This document shows, piece by piece, positions 57,853 through 64,000 of a stretch of DNA of 64,000 nt. The DNA is taken from the NCBI GenBank assembly GCA_963169195.1, contig CAUJDN010000051.1:32764-96763 (forward strand), written 5' to 3'. Position 1 is the stretch's first letter. Every line of letters begins with the position of its first letter. The notes beneath the pieces were generated by a model, which was not told the DNA's origin, made no database searches, and saw nothing but the letters and a program-made list of their open reading frames with translations. The DNA is from Acidobacteriota bacterium. GTDB taxonomy: Bacteria; Acidobacteriota; Vicinamibacteria; Vicinamibacterales; UBA2999. The translations under genes were made by a program, and so were the position numbers.

Positions 57853-59373
57853 TTACGGCCGGAAGTGGCGGATGAGCCCGTCCACCAGCGCGGCCACCGT
57901 AGCCCCCTCGGTCATGACGTGCACCCTGATGCCTGCACGCGCCGCGGCGTCGGCTGCCGCCGGACCGATGGTGGCAACTACGGTACCCGACAGCAGGTCG
58001 GGCGCCTGCTCGGTCCCGTAGATCTCGACGAAGGCACGCACCGTGGTGGCGCTCGTGAAGGTCACGGCGTCGATGCGGCGGTCGAGCAGCTGGCCGTACA
58101 GGCCCAGGTGCGCGTCGCTCTCGACCGTCGTGGCGCGATAGGCGGTCACTTCGGTGACCTCGGCCCCGGCCGCGCGCAGCTCGTCGCCGAGCGTTTCGGT
58201 GCCTGAATCCGACATCGGCAGCAGCACGCGCTGCCCCCGCAGCGAGCCGTTGTCGGCCATCGCGGCAAAGATGCCGGCGTTCCGGTGGTCGGCGGGCTGC
58301 AGGTCCGGGCTCACGCCGTAGCGCTGGAGCCTCGCGGCGGTGTCAGGTCCGACGGCGCACAGCTGTGGACCGGCCAGGGCGCGCAGGTCGCGCGACCCGG
58401 CGAGCACGCACCCGACGAGCGCCGCCGCCGCATTGGCGCTGGTGAGCACGATCCAGTCGAACGAGCGGGGCGCGGCTGCGGCCCGTTCGAGCGGCCCGCG
58501 GTCCAGCGGCGGGGCGATGCGCAGCACCGGCGCCTCGATGGCCTCGGCACCGCACTGCGCCAGCAGCTCCACGAGCTCGGGCGCCTGGTCGCGCGACCGC
58601 GTGACCAGCACGCGCCGGCCGAACAACGGGCGGTTGTCGAACCAGCGCAGGTGATCCCGCAGCCCGACGACCGGGCCGGTGACCAGGATGCCGGGTACCG
58701 TCACGCCCTGCTCCTGCACCTTCGCCACGATTGCGCCGAGCGGCGCCGTCAGGGTCTGCTGGGAGGACAGCGTGCCGTGCAGGACGAGCGCCGCGCGTTC
58801 CTCCGGCGGGCGGCCGTGCGCCAGCAGCGAGCCGACGACGTGCGGCAGTTGACGGGGCCCGGTGAAGCACGCGATGGTGCCGTCGAGCCGGGCCAGGCTG
58901 GCCCAGTCGACCTTCGGCGGTGTCCGCCCCTCGTCCTCGAACCCGCGCACGAACGTGAGGCTGTCGCCGGCGCCGGGATACGTGATCGGGATGCCCGCGA
59001 ACGCCGGCGATGCCACGAGGGCCGTCACCCCGGGAACCACCTCGAAGGCAATGCCCTGCTCGTGGAGGAAGAGCGCCTCGGAGCCGCCCCGATCGAAGAC
59101 GAACGGGTCGCCCCACTTGAGCCGCGCCACGACGTGTCCCTCGCGCGCCTTCTCGACCAGCAGGAAATTGATGGCGTCCTGTTCCGCAGACTGCGGTGCC
59201 GCGCTGCCGACGTCGATACGCTCGGCGGCGGGTGAGGCCAGATCCAGGAGCCGCGGCTGCACGCGGCTGTCGTAGATGACGACCTGGGCCGACTGCAGCG
59301 CGCGGAGCCCGCGAACGCTGATCAGGTCGGGTGCCCCGGGGCCGGCGCCGATGATGTACACGGTTGGACGCAC
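57853..59373 (-). CDS. Fused uroporphyrinogen-III C-methyltransferase / uroporphyrinogen-III synthase
   Basis: A 506-residue fusion of two adjacent tetrapyrrole enzymes. Residues 1-245 are a SUMT (CobA/SirA) domain: IIGAGPGAPDLISVRGLRAL, ARLKWGDPFVFDRGGSEAL, PGVTALVASPAFAGIP. The usual PLTHR sequence after AGIP here reads ITYPG. Residues about 250-506 are a HemD domain: VLVTRSRDQAPELVELL, DWIVLTSANAAAAL, AVGPDTAARL, VTFTSATTVRAF, ATIGPAAADAA. The fusion makes uroporphyrinogen III and methylates it toward siroheme or cobalamin. hemC is not in the window. Confidence 0.93.
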   Translation of the reverse strand: MRPTVYIIGAGPGAPDLISVRGLRALQSAQVVIYDSRVQPRLLDLASPAAERIDVGSAAPQSAEQDAINFLLVEKAREGHVVARLKWGDPFVFDRGGSEALFLHEQGIAFEVVPGVTALVASPAFAGIPITYPGAGDSLTFVRGFEDEGRTPPKVDWASLARLDGTIACFTGPRQLPHVVGSLLAHGRPPEERAALVLHGTLSSQQTLTAPLGAIVAKVQEQGVTVPGILVTGPVVGLRDHLRWFDNRPLFGRRVLVTRSRDQAPELVELLAQCGAEAIEAPVLRIAPPLDRGPLERAAAAPRSFDWIVLTSANAAAALVGCVLAGSRDLRALAGPQLCAVGPDTAARLQRYGVSPDLQPADHRNAGIFAAMADNGSLRGQRVLLPMSDSGTETLGDELRAAGAEVTEVTAYRATTVESDAHLGLYGQLLDRRIDAVTFTSATTVRAFVEIYGTEQAPDLLSGTVVATIGPAAADAAARAGIRVHVMTEGATVAALVDGLIRHFRP

Positions 59374-59382
59374 GGGGAGATT

Positions 59383-60306
59383 CTAGCGCGTCGGCGCATA
59401 GTAGCCGCGACGGGTCCGGACGGTGACGTTGGGCCGGGAGACCTGCACCAGCACCTTGCGCCACGCGCCGTCCCGCCTGGGGTTCTTCGAGGCGTACCCC
59501 ATCGTGTACTGGCTCGACAGCTCATCGGCGATCTGGCCGTAGACGCCGCTCAGCTCCTCCGCGCGCTGCACGAAGAAGGAGCGGCCGCCCGTTTCGAGCG
59601 CCAGCTGGCGCAGCACGAACTCGGCCTCCCGGAAGCCCTTGAGCGCACCGTGGTCCCTGGGTTGCAGGCCGATGGTGAAGATGGCGGTTTCCGAGCGGCG
59701 CGCCAGCTCCATCACCTCCTCGAAACTCACCAGGCTGGTGGTGTCCTCGCCGTCCGAGAGCACGACGATCGCCTGCCGCCGGACGTCCTCCTGGCTCTTC
59801 GCCTTCACCTTCGCCAGTTCGCGCAGCGCGATGTAGACGGCATTGTAGAGCGACGTCGAGCCGCCGGACGCCGTGCCCCGGATGGCCTGCTCGAGCGCGC
59901 CCGTCTCGTTGGTGAAGCCCTGCACGATCTCGACGCGGCTGTCGAAGTCCACCACCTGCGCGAGGTCCTGGGCGCGGATGCGCTGCGCGAACCCGACGGC
60001 CGCGTCCTGCGCGACGATGAGCCGCTCCTCCATGCTGGCGCTGGTGTCGATGAGCAGCGAGAGGGCAATCGGGAGATTGCTGCGACTGAAGAACTGCAGG
60101 TCCTGCTGCACCCCGTCCTCGAAGACCGCGAACTCGGCGGGCTCGAGGTCCGTCGCGTACCGGTTCTGGCCATCCGAGACGGTGACATGCAGGGAGACGA
60201 GGTCCACGCCGGCGCGGAAGACGCGCGGCGGTTCCTGCGCCGCGGCCGCGATGGTGGCCAGCAGCACGGCGCCCGCCATGCCCATCCGAAGGCGTGCGGC
60301 GCTCAC
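59383..60306 (-). CDS. VWFA-related Acidobacterial-domain protein with intact MIDAS
   Basis: A 307-residue exported protein with a signal peptide (about 1-23), then FRAGVDLVSLHVTVSDGQNRYATDLEPAEFAVFEDGVQQDLQFF. That lead-in is typical of the TIGR03436 'VWFA-related Acidobacterial domain' family. A von Willebrand A domain follows, with the metal-ion motif DTSASM, then GGSTSLYNAV and VLSDGEDTTS. The end has SSQYTMGYASKNPRRDGAWRKVLVQV. Likely a periplasmic or surface binding module; the partner is unknown. It lies 1 base downstream of its paralogue. Confidence 0.9.
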   Translation of the reverse strand: MSAARLRMGMAGAVLLATIAAAAQEPPRVFRAGVDLVSLHVTVSDGQNRYATDLEPAEFAVFEDGVQQDLQFFSRSNLPIALSLLIDTSASMEERLIVAQDAAVGFAQRIRAQDLAQVVDFDSRVEIVQGFTNETGALEQAIRGTASGGSTSLYNAVYIALRELAKVKAKSQEDVRRQAIVVLSDGEDTTSLVSFEEVMELARRSETAIFTIGLQPRDHGALKGFREAEFVLRQLALETGGRSFFVQRAEELSGVYGQIADELSSQYTMGYASKNPRRDGAWRKVLVQVSRPNVTVRTRRGYYAPTR

Positions 60307-60307
60307 C

Positions 60308-61198
60308 TCAGCGCTCTTCCTGCCCGCGCGCCAGGGCGCCCGTCACCACCAGGCCGTCCCGCGCGGCGCTCACCCGCACGCGCTCGGGGGGGATGAGGGT
60401 CTGCGGCCGCGCGTAGACGACTCGGTACTGGCGCTTCAGCGCCGCCGCAATGCGCTCGAGCGCCTGCCGGTAGCTCATGCTCGTCAGCACGTCCTCGCGC
60501 CAGCCCCCCGTCTCCTTCACGCCGCGATCGAGCACCACCGCGCGGTTGCGGGCCGCATCGGTCTGGATGGGGCTGCGCATGTTCTGCAGGACGACGGCGC
60601 TCATCATGGCGCCGCTCGCCTTCAGTCCCGCCAGCACCTGCGAGAAGTGCAGCGTGGAGAACTCCGTCAACTCCAGCGTGACGACGACGACGGCCGCGCG
60701 GTCCGACTCGCGCCTGGACAGGCCCCGCGAGACCTCGACGAGGGCGTCGAGCAGGGTCGCGCCCGAGTCGGGCATGGCGAAGAGGCGGTTGGCGGCATCC
60801 TTCAGCAGCCCGGCATCCGCGGTGTAGTCCTGCAGGATGGTGGGTCGATCGGCGATGGTGACGAGCGCAACCGGTCCCAGGCCGTCGATGGCGGCCAGGA
60901 ACGCGGTGAGCGCGGCCCGGAGATCCGCGATCGTCGGCTGTGCGGCCGCCTGGTTGTCCACGATGACCGCCACCGGCATGGGCGTCGTTGCCGGCGTCAC
61001 CCGCAGCACTTCGCGCGCGCGGCCGTCTTCGGTGACACGCACGTCGCCCGGGGTCAGCGTGTCGACGGGGGCACGGGTCTTCGCATCGAGGGCGCTGACG
61101 TACAGCACGCGCTCGGTGGCCTGGGCCAGCAGCGGCGGGGCGAGCGCGACCGCGCCGAGGCCCATGGCCAGCAGAAGCACACGGAGGAATCGAGGCAT
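60308..61198 (-). CDS. VWFA-related protein, paralogue with degenerate MIDAS
   Basis: A 296-residue exported protein with a signal peptide (about 1-24, ending PPLLAQA). The VWA-like domain begins VDTLTPGDVRVTEDGRAREVLRV and has MPVAVIVDNQAAAQPT where the neighbour has DTSASM, so the DxSxS metal motif is missing. The rest of the fold (GATLLDALVEVSRGL, RAAVVVVTLE) is kept. It is translated just before the metal-competent paralogue and may pair with it. ATG 61198 begins the signal peptide; TATACT on the minus strand (61251-61246) is a candidate -10. Confidence 0.82.
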   Translation of the reverse strand: MPRFLRVLLLAMGLGAVALAPPLLAQATERVLYVSALDAKTRAPVDTLTPGDVRVTEDGRAREVLRVTPATTPMPVAVIVDNQAAAQPTIADLRAALTAFLAAIDGLGPVALVTIADRPTILQDYTADAGLLKDAANRLFAMPDSGATLLDALVEVSRGLSRRESDRAAVVVVTLELTEFSTLHFSQVLAGLKASGAMMSAVVLQNMRSPIQTDAARNRAVVLDRGVKETGGWREDVLTSMSYRQALERIAAALKRQYRVVYARPQTLIPPERVRVSAARDGLVVTGALARGQEER

Positions 61199-61350
61199 CG
61201 CGACACTCCACGCTGGGCCGGAGGCGCACCGGGGCAGCTGAGGGGAGTATAGAACGGGTCGCACCCGGGTCGTGGGAGCCGGCAGTGGGCAGTCGCACCC
61301 GCCCGCACCTGCCCCGCACCTGCCAGGAACCACTCGACGGGAACCGGCCG

Positions 61351-61356
61351 TACACT
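61351..61356 (+). promoter_or_regulatory. -10 element TACACT of the atpZ-atpI-atpE run
   Basis: TACACT ends 6 bases before the atpZ-like ATG, so transcription would begin at the start codon. Confidence 0.5.
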
Positions 61357-61362
61357 ACGCCG

Positions 61363-61674
61363 ATGGCGGATTCGCCCGGCACGCTTCGGATGCTCGGCCA
61401 GCTGAGCTCGGTGGGAATGTCGTTCGTCCTCGCGCTCGCGATGGGCTTCGGCGGGGGACACTGGCTGGACGGCGCCCTTGGCACGGCGCCGTGGCTGTCC
61501 TTCCTCGGCTTCTTCCTGGGACTCGCGGCGGGCGTCCTGAACGTCTACCGCGTGATGCGGGCCACTTCGGGCACGGCTCTCCCTGGACCAGGCGGCGTGG
61601 CCGGCAAGCCCGGCAAGGGCGCCGGCATGGAGGGCGGGTCATCGCGGTCCGCGGATGATCGGGGCGGCCGGTGA
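61363..61674 (+). CDS. AtpZ/AtpI-family membrane protein
   Basis: A 103-residue protein with two hydrophobic helices (GMSFVLALAMGFGGGHWLD and PWLSFLGFFLGLAAGVLNVYRVM) and a Gly-rich tail. The GxxxGxxLD turn and the GLAAGxxNxYR motif are those of AtpZ/AtpI proteins encoded ahead of F1Fo ATP synthase genes. In the family it assists c-ring assembly or Mg2+ handling. The 3' end overlaps atpI by 4 bases. Confidence 0.85.
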   Translation: MADSPGTLRMLGQLSSVGMSFVLALAMGFGGGHWLDGALGTAPWLSFLGFFLGLAAGVLNVYRVMRATSGTALPGPGGVAGKPGKGAGMEGGSSRSADDRGGR

Positions 61675-62033
61675 CGCGCCGCGTGCTGCGCGATGCGGGA
61701 ATCCTCTGCGCGGTGCTGGCGGTCGCGGCCTGGGTGATCTGGCCGCGCGAGTGGCGCGCGGGCGCCGGGGTGATGGGCGGGGGGGCGCTCGTGGGGTTGT
61801 CGGCCTGGGCCATCCGGGGGGCGGTGGACACGCTGATCGGGCGGGGCGGTGGAGGACGGGCGAGGGCGCGCGTGCTAGTGAAATTCTTCACAAGACATGG
61901 TATACTCGCGCTCGCGGCCTACGGTATGATGGTGCGTTTGCACCTCGACCCGGTGGGAATGCTGGTGGGGGTCTCCTCCCTGGCGCTCGCCGCAGGGGTC
62001 GAAGCCATTCGACGGTCTCAACATGTTTCGTGA
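61671..62033 (+). CDS. atpI: ATP synthase subunit I-like protein
   Basis: A 120-residue protein with about four hydrophobic helices (for example ILCAVLAVAAWVIW, VMGGGALVGLSAWAIRG, and a C-terminal PVGMLVGVSSLALAAGVEAI). It has the size and position of AtpI between atpZ and the Fo genes. It begins at GTG 61671 overlapping the atpZ stop. No atpB (a subunit) reading frame follows; the c subunit comes next. Identity rests on topology and neighbours as much as on sequence. Confidence 0.75.
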   Translation: MTRRVLRDAGILCAVLAVAAWVIWPREWRAGAGVMGGGALVGLSAWAIRGAVDTLIGRGGGGRARARVLVKFFTRHGILALAAYGMMVRLHLDPVGMLVGVSSLALAAGVEAIRRSQHVS

Positions 62034-62067
62034 GCAGGTTCGGTATCGCGTGAGGGAGGCGTACGCT

Positions 62068-62412
62068 GTGAGCACACGACGGTCAGTGCTGTCTTTGATG
62101 TTCGGATTCCTGGTCCTTGGCCTGGTGTCGCCGGCCTACGCGCAGGAGGCCGCCGGCGCCGCCGCCGAGTCCGGCCTGGTGCAGTGGTCGATCATCACCG
62201 CGGGCTTCGCGCTGGCCATTGCGGCCGCCGTCGCTGCGCTGGGGCAGGGCAAGGCCGTCGCATCCGCCGCGGAGGCGATCGCCCGCAATCCGGGTGCCTC
62301 CGGCGAGATCCGCGGGGCCCTCATCCTGGGTCTCGTGCTCATCGAGTCGCTCGTCATCTACGTGCTGCTCGTCTCGCTGATCCTCTTCTTCATCAAGCCC
62401 TTCGGAGGCTAG
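62068..62412 (+). CDS. atpE: ATP synthase c subunit with N-terminal signal peptide
   Basis: A 114-residue protein. Residues 1-25 look like a cleavable signal peptide (SLMFGFLVLGLVSPAYAQEA). The mature part is a classic c-subunit hairpin: helix 1, the polar loop ARNPGASGEI, and helix 2 with the ion-binding Glu in LVLIESLVIY. By alignment with the Ilyobacter c subunit, Gln (in LGQG), Glu-Ser and Tyr of the Na+ site are kept. GTG 62068 is favoured by GAGGGAGG 8 bases upstream; ATG 62023 is also in frame. A strong terminator follows, and atpB and the F1 genes are absent. Confidence 0.9.
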   Translation: MSTRRSVLSLMFGFLVLGLVSPAYAQEAAGAAAESGLVQWSIITAGFALAIAAAVAALGQGKAVASAAEAIARNPGASGEIRGALILGLVLIESLVIYVLLVSLILFFIKPFGG

Positions 62413-62419
62413 GGCCGGA

Positions 62420-62463
62420 GGTTCGAAGCACGCGGGTTCGAAGCCCGGGGGTTCGAAGCCCGG
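62420..62463. repeat. Three imperfect GGTTCGAAGCxCG repeats
   Basis: Three direct copies of a GTTCGAAGC(A/C)CG unit, spaced 14-17 bases, lie between the atpE stop and its terminator. Confidence 0.75.
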
Positions 62464-62485
62464 AATCGGGAGTCCAACGTGGTCG

Positions 62486-62528
62486 ACGAGTGCGGAGGGC
62501 AGGAATGCTCCCGCACTCGTTTCTTTTT
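62486..62528 (+). terminator. Rho-independent terminator after atpE
   Basis: ACGAGTGCGG (62486-62495) pairs perfectly with CCGCACTCGT (62511-62520) and is followed directly by TTCTTTTT (62521-62528). This is a textbook terminator, so the three-gene atp run ends here. Confidence 0.92.
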
Positions 62529-62600
62529 CGGTCCGCCTGGCACCCTCGCGCCTTGCACCGTGCACCCCTGCGCCCTGCACTTGATCTGACCTGGTTCCCC

Positions 62601-63485
62601 GTGTCACGCCTTGACCTTCTGCTCGTCGCGATGGTCGCCATCTGGGGCGCCAACTTCTCGCTGGTGAAGGTCGCGCTCCGTGACTTCCCCGAGCTGGCGT
62701 TCAACGCGTTCCGCCTCGCCATCGCGTCGGCGATCTTCCTGGCGGCCATCTGGTGGCGGCACGCACGCGTTGGCGCCGTGCCGGCGCCCGCGCCGCGGCT
62801 GACGCGCGCGGACTGGGCGCGGCTCGCCCTGCTCGGGATCGTCGGGCACCTCGTGTACCAGCTGCTGTTCCTCGCCGGGGTGAAGCGGACCAGCGTGGCC
62901 AACGGCTCCCTCATCCTTGGCACCACGCCCGTCCTGGTGGCACTGCTGACGGCGTGGGCGGGCCACGAGCGCGTGCCGCGGCTCCGGTGGGTGGGCGCAG
63001 CCACCTCCTTCCTCGGCCTCTACATCGTCGTCGCGCAGAAGGTGGACTGGAGCGCGAGCGGGCACGTGGGCGACGCGCTGATGATGGCGAGCACGATCTG
63101 CTGGGCTACCTACTCGGTGGCGTCGGTGCCCATCCTGCGGACCCACTCGCCGCTGGTGGTCACGGGATACTCCATCTCAATCGGCGCGCTGCTCTACAAC
63201 CTGGTCGCGATGCCGGCGCTCGTGCACGTGGAGTGGCACGCGATCTCGGCCCTCAGCTGGACCCTGATGGCGGCCTCGGCGGTGTTCGCGATGGCCTTTG
63301 CCTATCTCATCTGGTACACGAGCGTGCAGGCGGCCGGCAGCACGCGCACGGCCGCGTGGAGCAACGTCACGCCCGTGATTGCCATGCTCATCGCGGCCGT
63401 GTGGCTGGGTGAGCCGATCGCGGCGAACCACGTCATCGGCTCCGCGGCGATCTTCACCGGGCTCTTCATCACCCGCCGCGCGTGA
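62601..63485 (+). CDS. EamA-family (DMT superfamily) transporter
   Basis: A 294-residue inner-membrane protein with ten predicted hydrophobic helices in two EamA halves. Marks include LLLVAMVAIWGANFSLVKVAL, the SLILGTTPVLVALLTAWAGHERV repeat end, and the second half ALMMASTICWATYSV with SNVTPVIAMLIAAVWLGEPI. The family exports small metabolites such as amino acids; the substrate is unknown. The start is GTG 62601; the gap before it carries GCACCC-type low complexity after the atpE terminator. Confidence 0.9.
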   Translation: MSRLDLLLVAMVAIWGANFSLVKVALRDFPELAFNAFRLAIASAIFLAAIWWRHARVGAVPAPAPRLTRADWARLALLGIVGHLVYQLLFLAGVKRTSVANGSLILGTTPVLVALLTAWAGHERVPRLRWVGAATSFLGLYIVVAQKVDWSASGHVGDALMMASTICWATYSVASVPILRTHSPLVVTGYSISIGALLYNLVAMPALVHVEWHAISALSWTLMAASAVFAMAFAYLIWYTSVQAAGSTRTAAWSNVTPVIAMLIAAVWLGEPIAANHVIGSAAIFTGLFITRRA

Positions 63486-63547
63486 GCAGGCGGGACGTCC
63501 GGCTCGGCCCCTCCCATCTTGCCGAACAGGTGTTCAGTCCCGGCGAA

Positions 63548-63576
63548 TTGCATTTCTTTCCTTGTTCCGATACATT
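63548..63576 (+). promoter_or_regulatory. Sigma70-like promoter of the TonB-receptor gene
   Basis: TTGCAT (63548-63553), a 17-base spacer and TACATT (63571-63576) lie in an AT-richer island. The predicted start near 63583 leaves a leader of about 165 bases, unlike the leaderless genes elsewhere in the window. The leader holds a small hairpin, GACCAG (63600-63605) with CTGGTC (63613-63618). The rest of the 63486-63747 gap shows no ORF with family similarity. Confidence 0.6.
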
Positions 63577-63747
63577 CCTCCATTGGCTCGGAGCCCGGAG
63601 ACCAGTGTATTTCTGGTCCCGGTCAGGCTGTATCGCATCCGGCTCGTCTTGGTTTGTCGGTCCGGCCCCGCGCGAGCGGACGGCGTGAAAGTCGTTGTTG
63701 TTGTGGGACTTCGGCCCAGTCGGGTCACCCCCACGAGGAGGATGAGA

Positions 63748-64000
63748 ATGACGCGTTGGTCTATGGCTGCGCTGACCGTTGTGTTGGCGCTTGCAACCGC
63801 CACGCCGGCGTGGGCGCAGGGCGGCGGCGCCAGTTCCACCGGCACGATCCAGGGCCGCATCACGGACGCGCAGGGCGCCGTGCTGCCCGGGGTCACGGTC
63901 ACGGCGGCGAGTCCGTCGATGATCGGCCAGCAGACGACGGTGTCGTCCGAGACGGGCAACTACCGGTTCCCGGCGGTGCCGCCGGGGGTCTACACGGTGA
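63748..64000 (+). CDS. TonB-dependent receptor with carboxypeptidase-regulatory domain (3' truncated)
   Basis: Only the first 84 codons are in the window. They show a signal peptide (MTRWSMAALTVVLALATATPAWAQ, written here in part) followed by a CarboxypepD_reg-like domain: TGTIQGRITDAQGAVLPGVTVTA, ETGNYRFPAVPPGVYTV. This N-terminal combination is typical of the very large, Acidobacteria-expanded 'TonB-dependent receptor/carboxypeptidase regulatory-like' outer-membrane proteins (about 1000 residues). The barrel lies beyond the window. ATG 63748 has GAGGA 6 bases upstream; ATG 63742 is an in-frame alternative. Confidence 0.85.
   Translation, partial: MTRWSMAALTVVLALATATPAWAQGGGASSTGTIQGRITDAQGAVLPGVTVTAASPSMIGQQTTVSSETGNYRFPAVPPGVYTV

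Noticed and set aside
61671..62033. Reading this gene as a diverged atpB (a subunit)
   Set aside because: At 120 residues it is about half the size needed and lacks the conserved Arg-containing helix of subunit a. Position and topology fit AtpI.

Overview
The window is a continuous stretch of chromosome with very high G+C and densely packed genes. It most likely comes from an Acidobacteriota genome of the Vicinamibacteria/Luteitalea type. This is an inference from three things: the 'VWFA-related Acidobacterial' protein family at 59.4-61.2 kb, the start of a TonB-dependent receptor with an N-terminal carboxypeptidase-regulatory domain at the right edge, and a Gram-negative envelope toolkit (Pal, TolC, DacB, RseP). 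I see no tRNA, rRNA, CRISPR array, insertion sequence or prophage, and no gene-free stretch over 300 bases. The longest gaps are 263 bases at 63485-63748 and 200 bases at 41437-41636.

Layout. 0-3.3 kb: cdaR (partial), glmM, pdxJ and a hydrolase. 3.3-7.6 kb: a TPR protein and a small zinc-site membrane protein, then a compact bacterial microcompartment (BMC) locus with a class II aldolase, one BMC-H hexamer protein, three BMC-P pentamer paralogues, a 74-residue cysteine-rich protein and a 2-hydroxyacid dehydrogenase. 7.6-17.7 kb: nth, a cyclophilin, a DUF72 protein, queE and queC (preQ0), a histidine kinase, an alanyl-tRNA editing protein, an SDR divergent from an aldehyde dehydrogenase, and a YeiH-type permease. 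17.7-24.0 kb (minus strand): a GldA/GldF/GldG-like ABC system with a DUF4340 protein and DacB. 24.1-29.1 kb: a penicillin acylase-family hydrolase and a CadC-like repressor with a CadA/ZntA-like ATPase. 29.2-34.1 kb: a REC-PilZ regulator divergent from a LysW-like zinc ribbon, larE, a large membrane protein and pal.

34.1-41.4 kb is dominated by pyrimidine synthesis: pyrK-pyrD-pyrF on the minus strand and pyrR-pyrB-pyrC on the plus strand. The latter is preceded by a clear PyrR-binding RNA hairpin and a 12-codon upstream ORF. pyrE lies separately at 52.3 kb; carAB are not in the window. 41.6-48.4 kb: an M28 peptidase, a TIGR02757 protein, a sirtuin-acetyltransferase fusion, an N-acyl-D-amino-acid deacylase-like amidohydrolase, CorA and a GNAT protein. 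48.5-52.1 kb (minus): two glycosyltransferases and a TolC-family protein. 52.3-57.8 kb: pyrE-truA, then the classic uppS-cdsA-dxr-rseP run. 57.9-61.2 kb (minus): a CobA-HemD fusion and two VWFA-related proteins. 61.4-62.4 kb: atpZ, atpI and atpE without an a-subunit gene, closed by a strong terminator. Last come an EamA transporter and the TonB receptor start.

Two patterns recur. First, many genes have a TATAAT-like -10 hexamer only 6-9 bases before the start codon, which suggests widespread leaderless transcripts. Second, several gene gaps carry arrays of a 7-8 bp unit. The items most worth follow-up are the reduced BMC locus with encapsulation-peptide-like tails, the PyrR RNA site with its uORF, the sirtuin-GNAT fusion, and the split ATP synthase cluster whose c subunit has Na+-type ligands.
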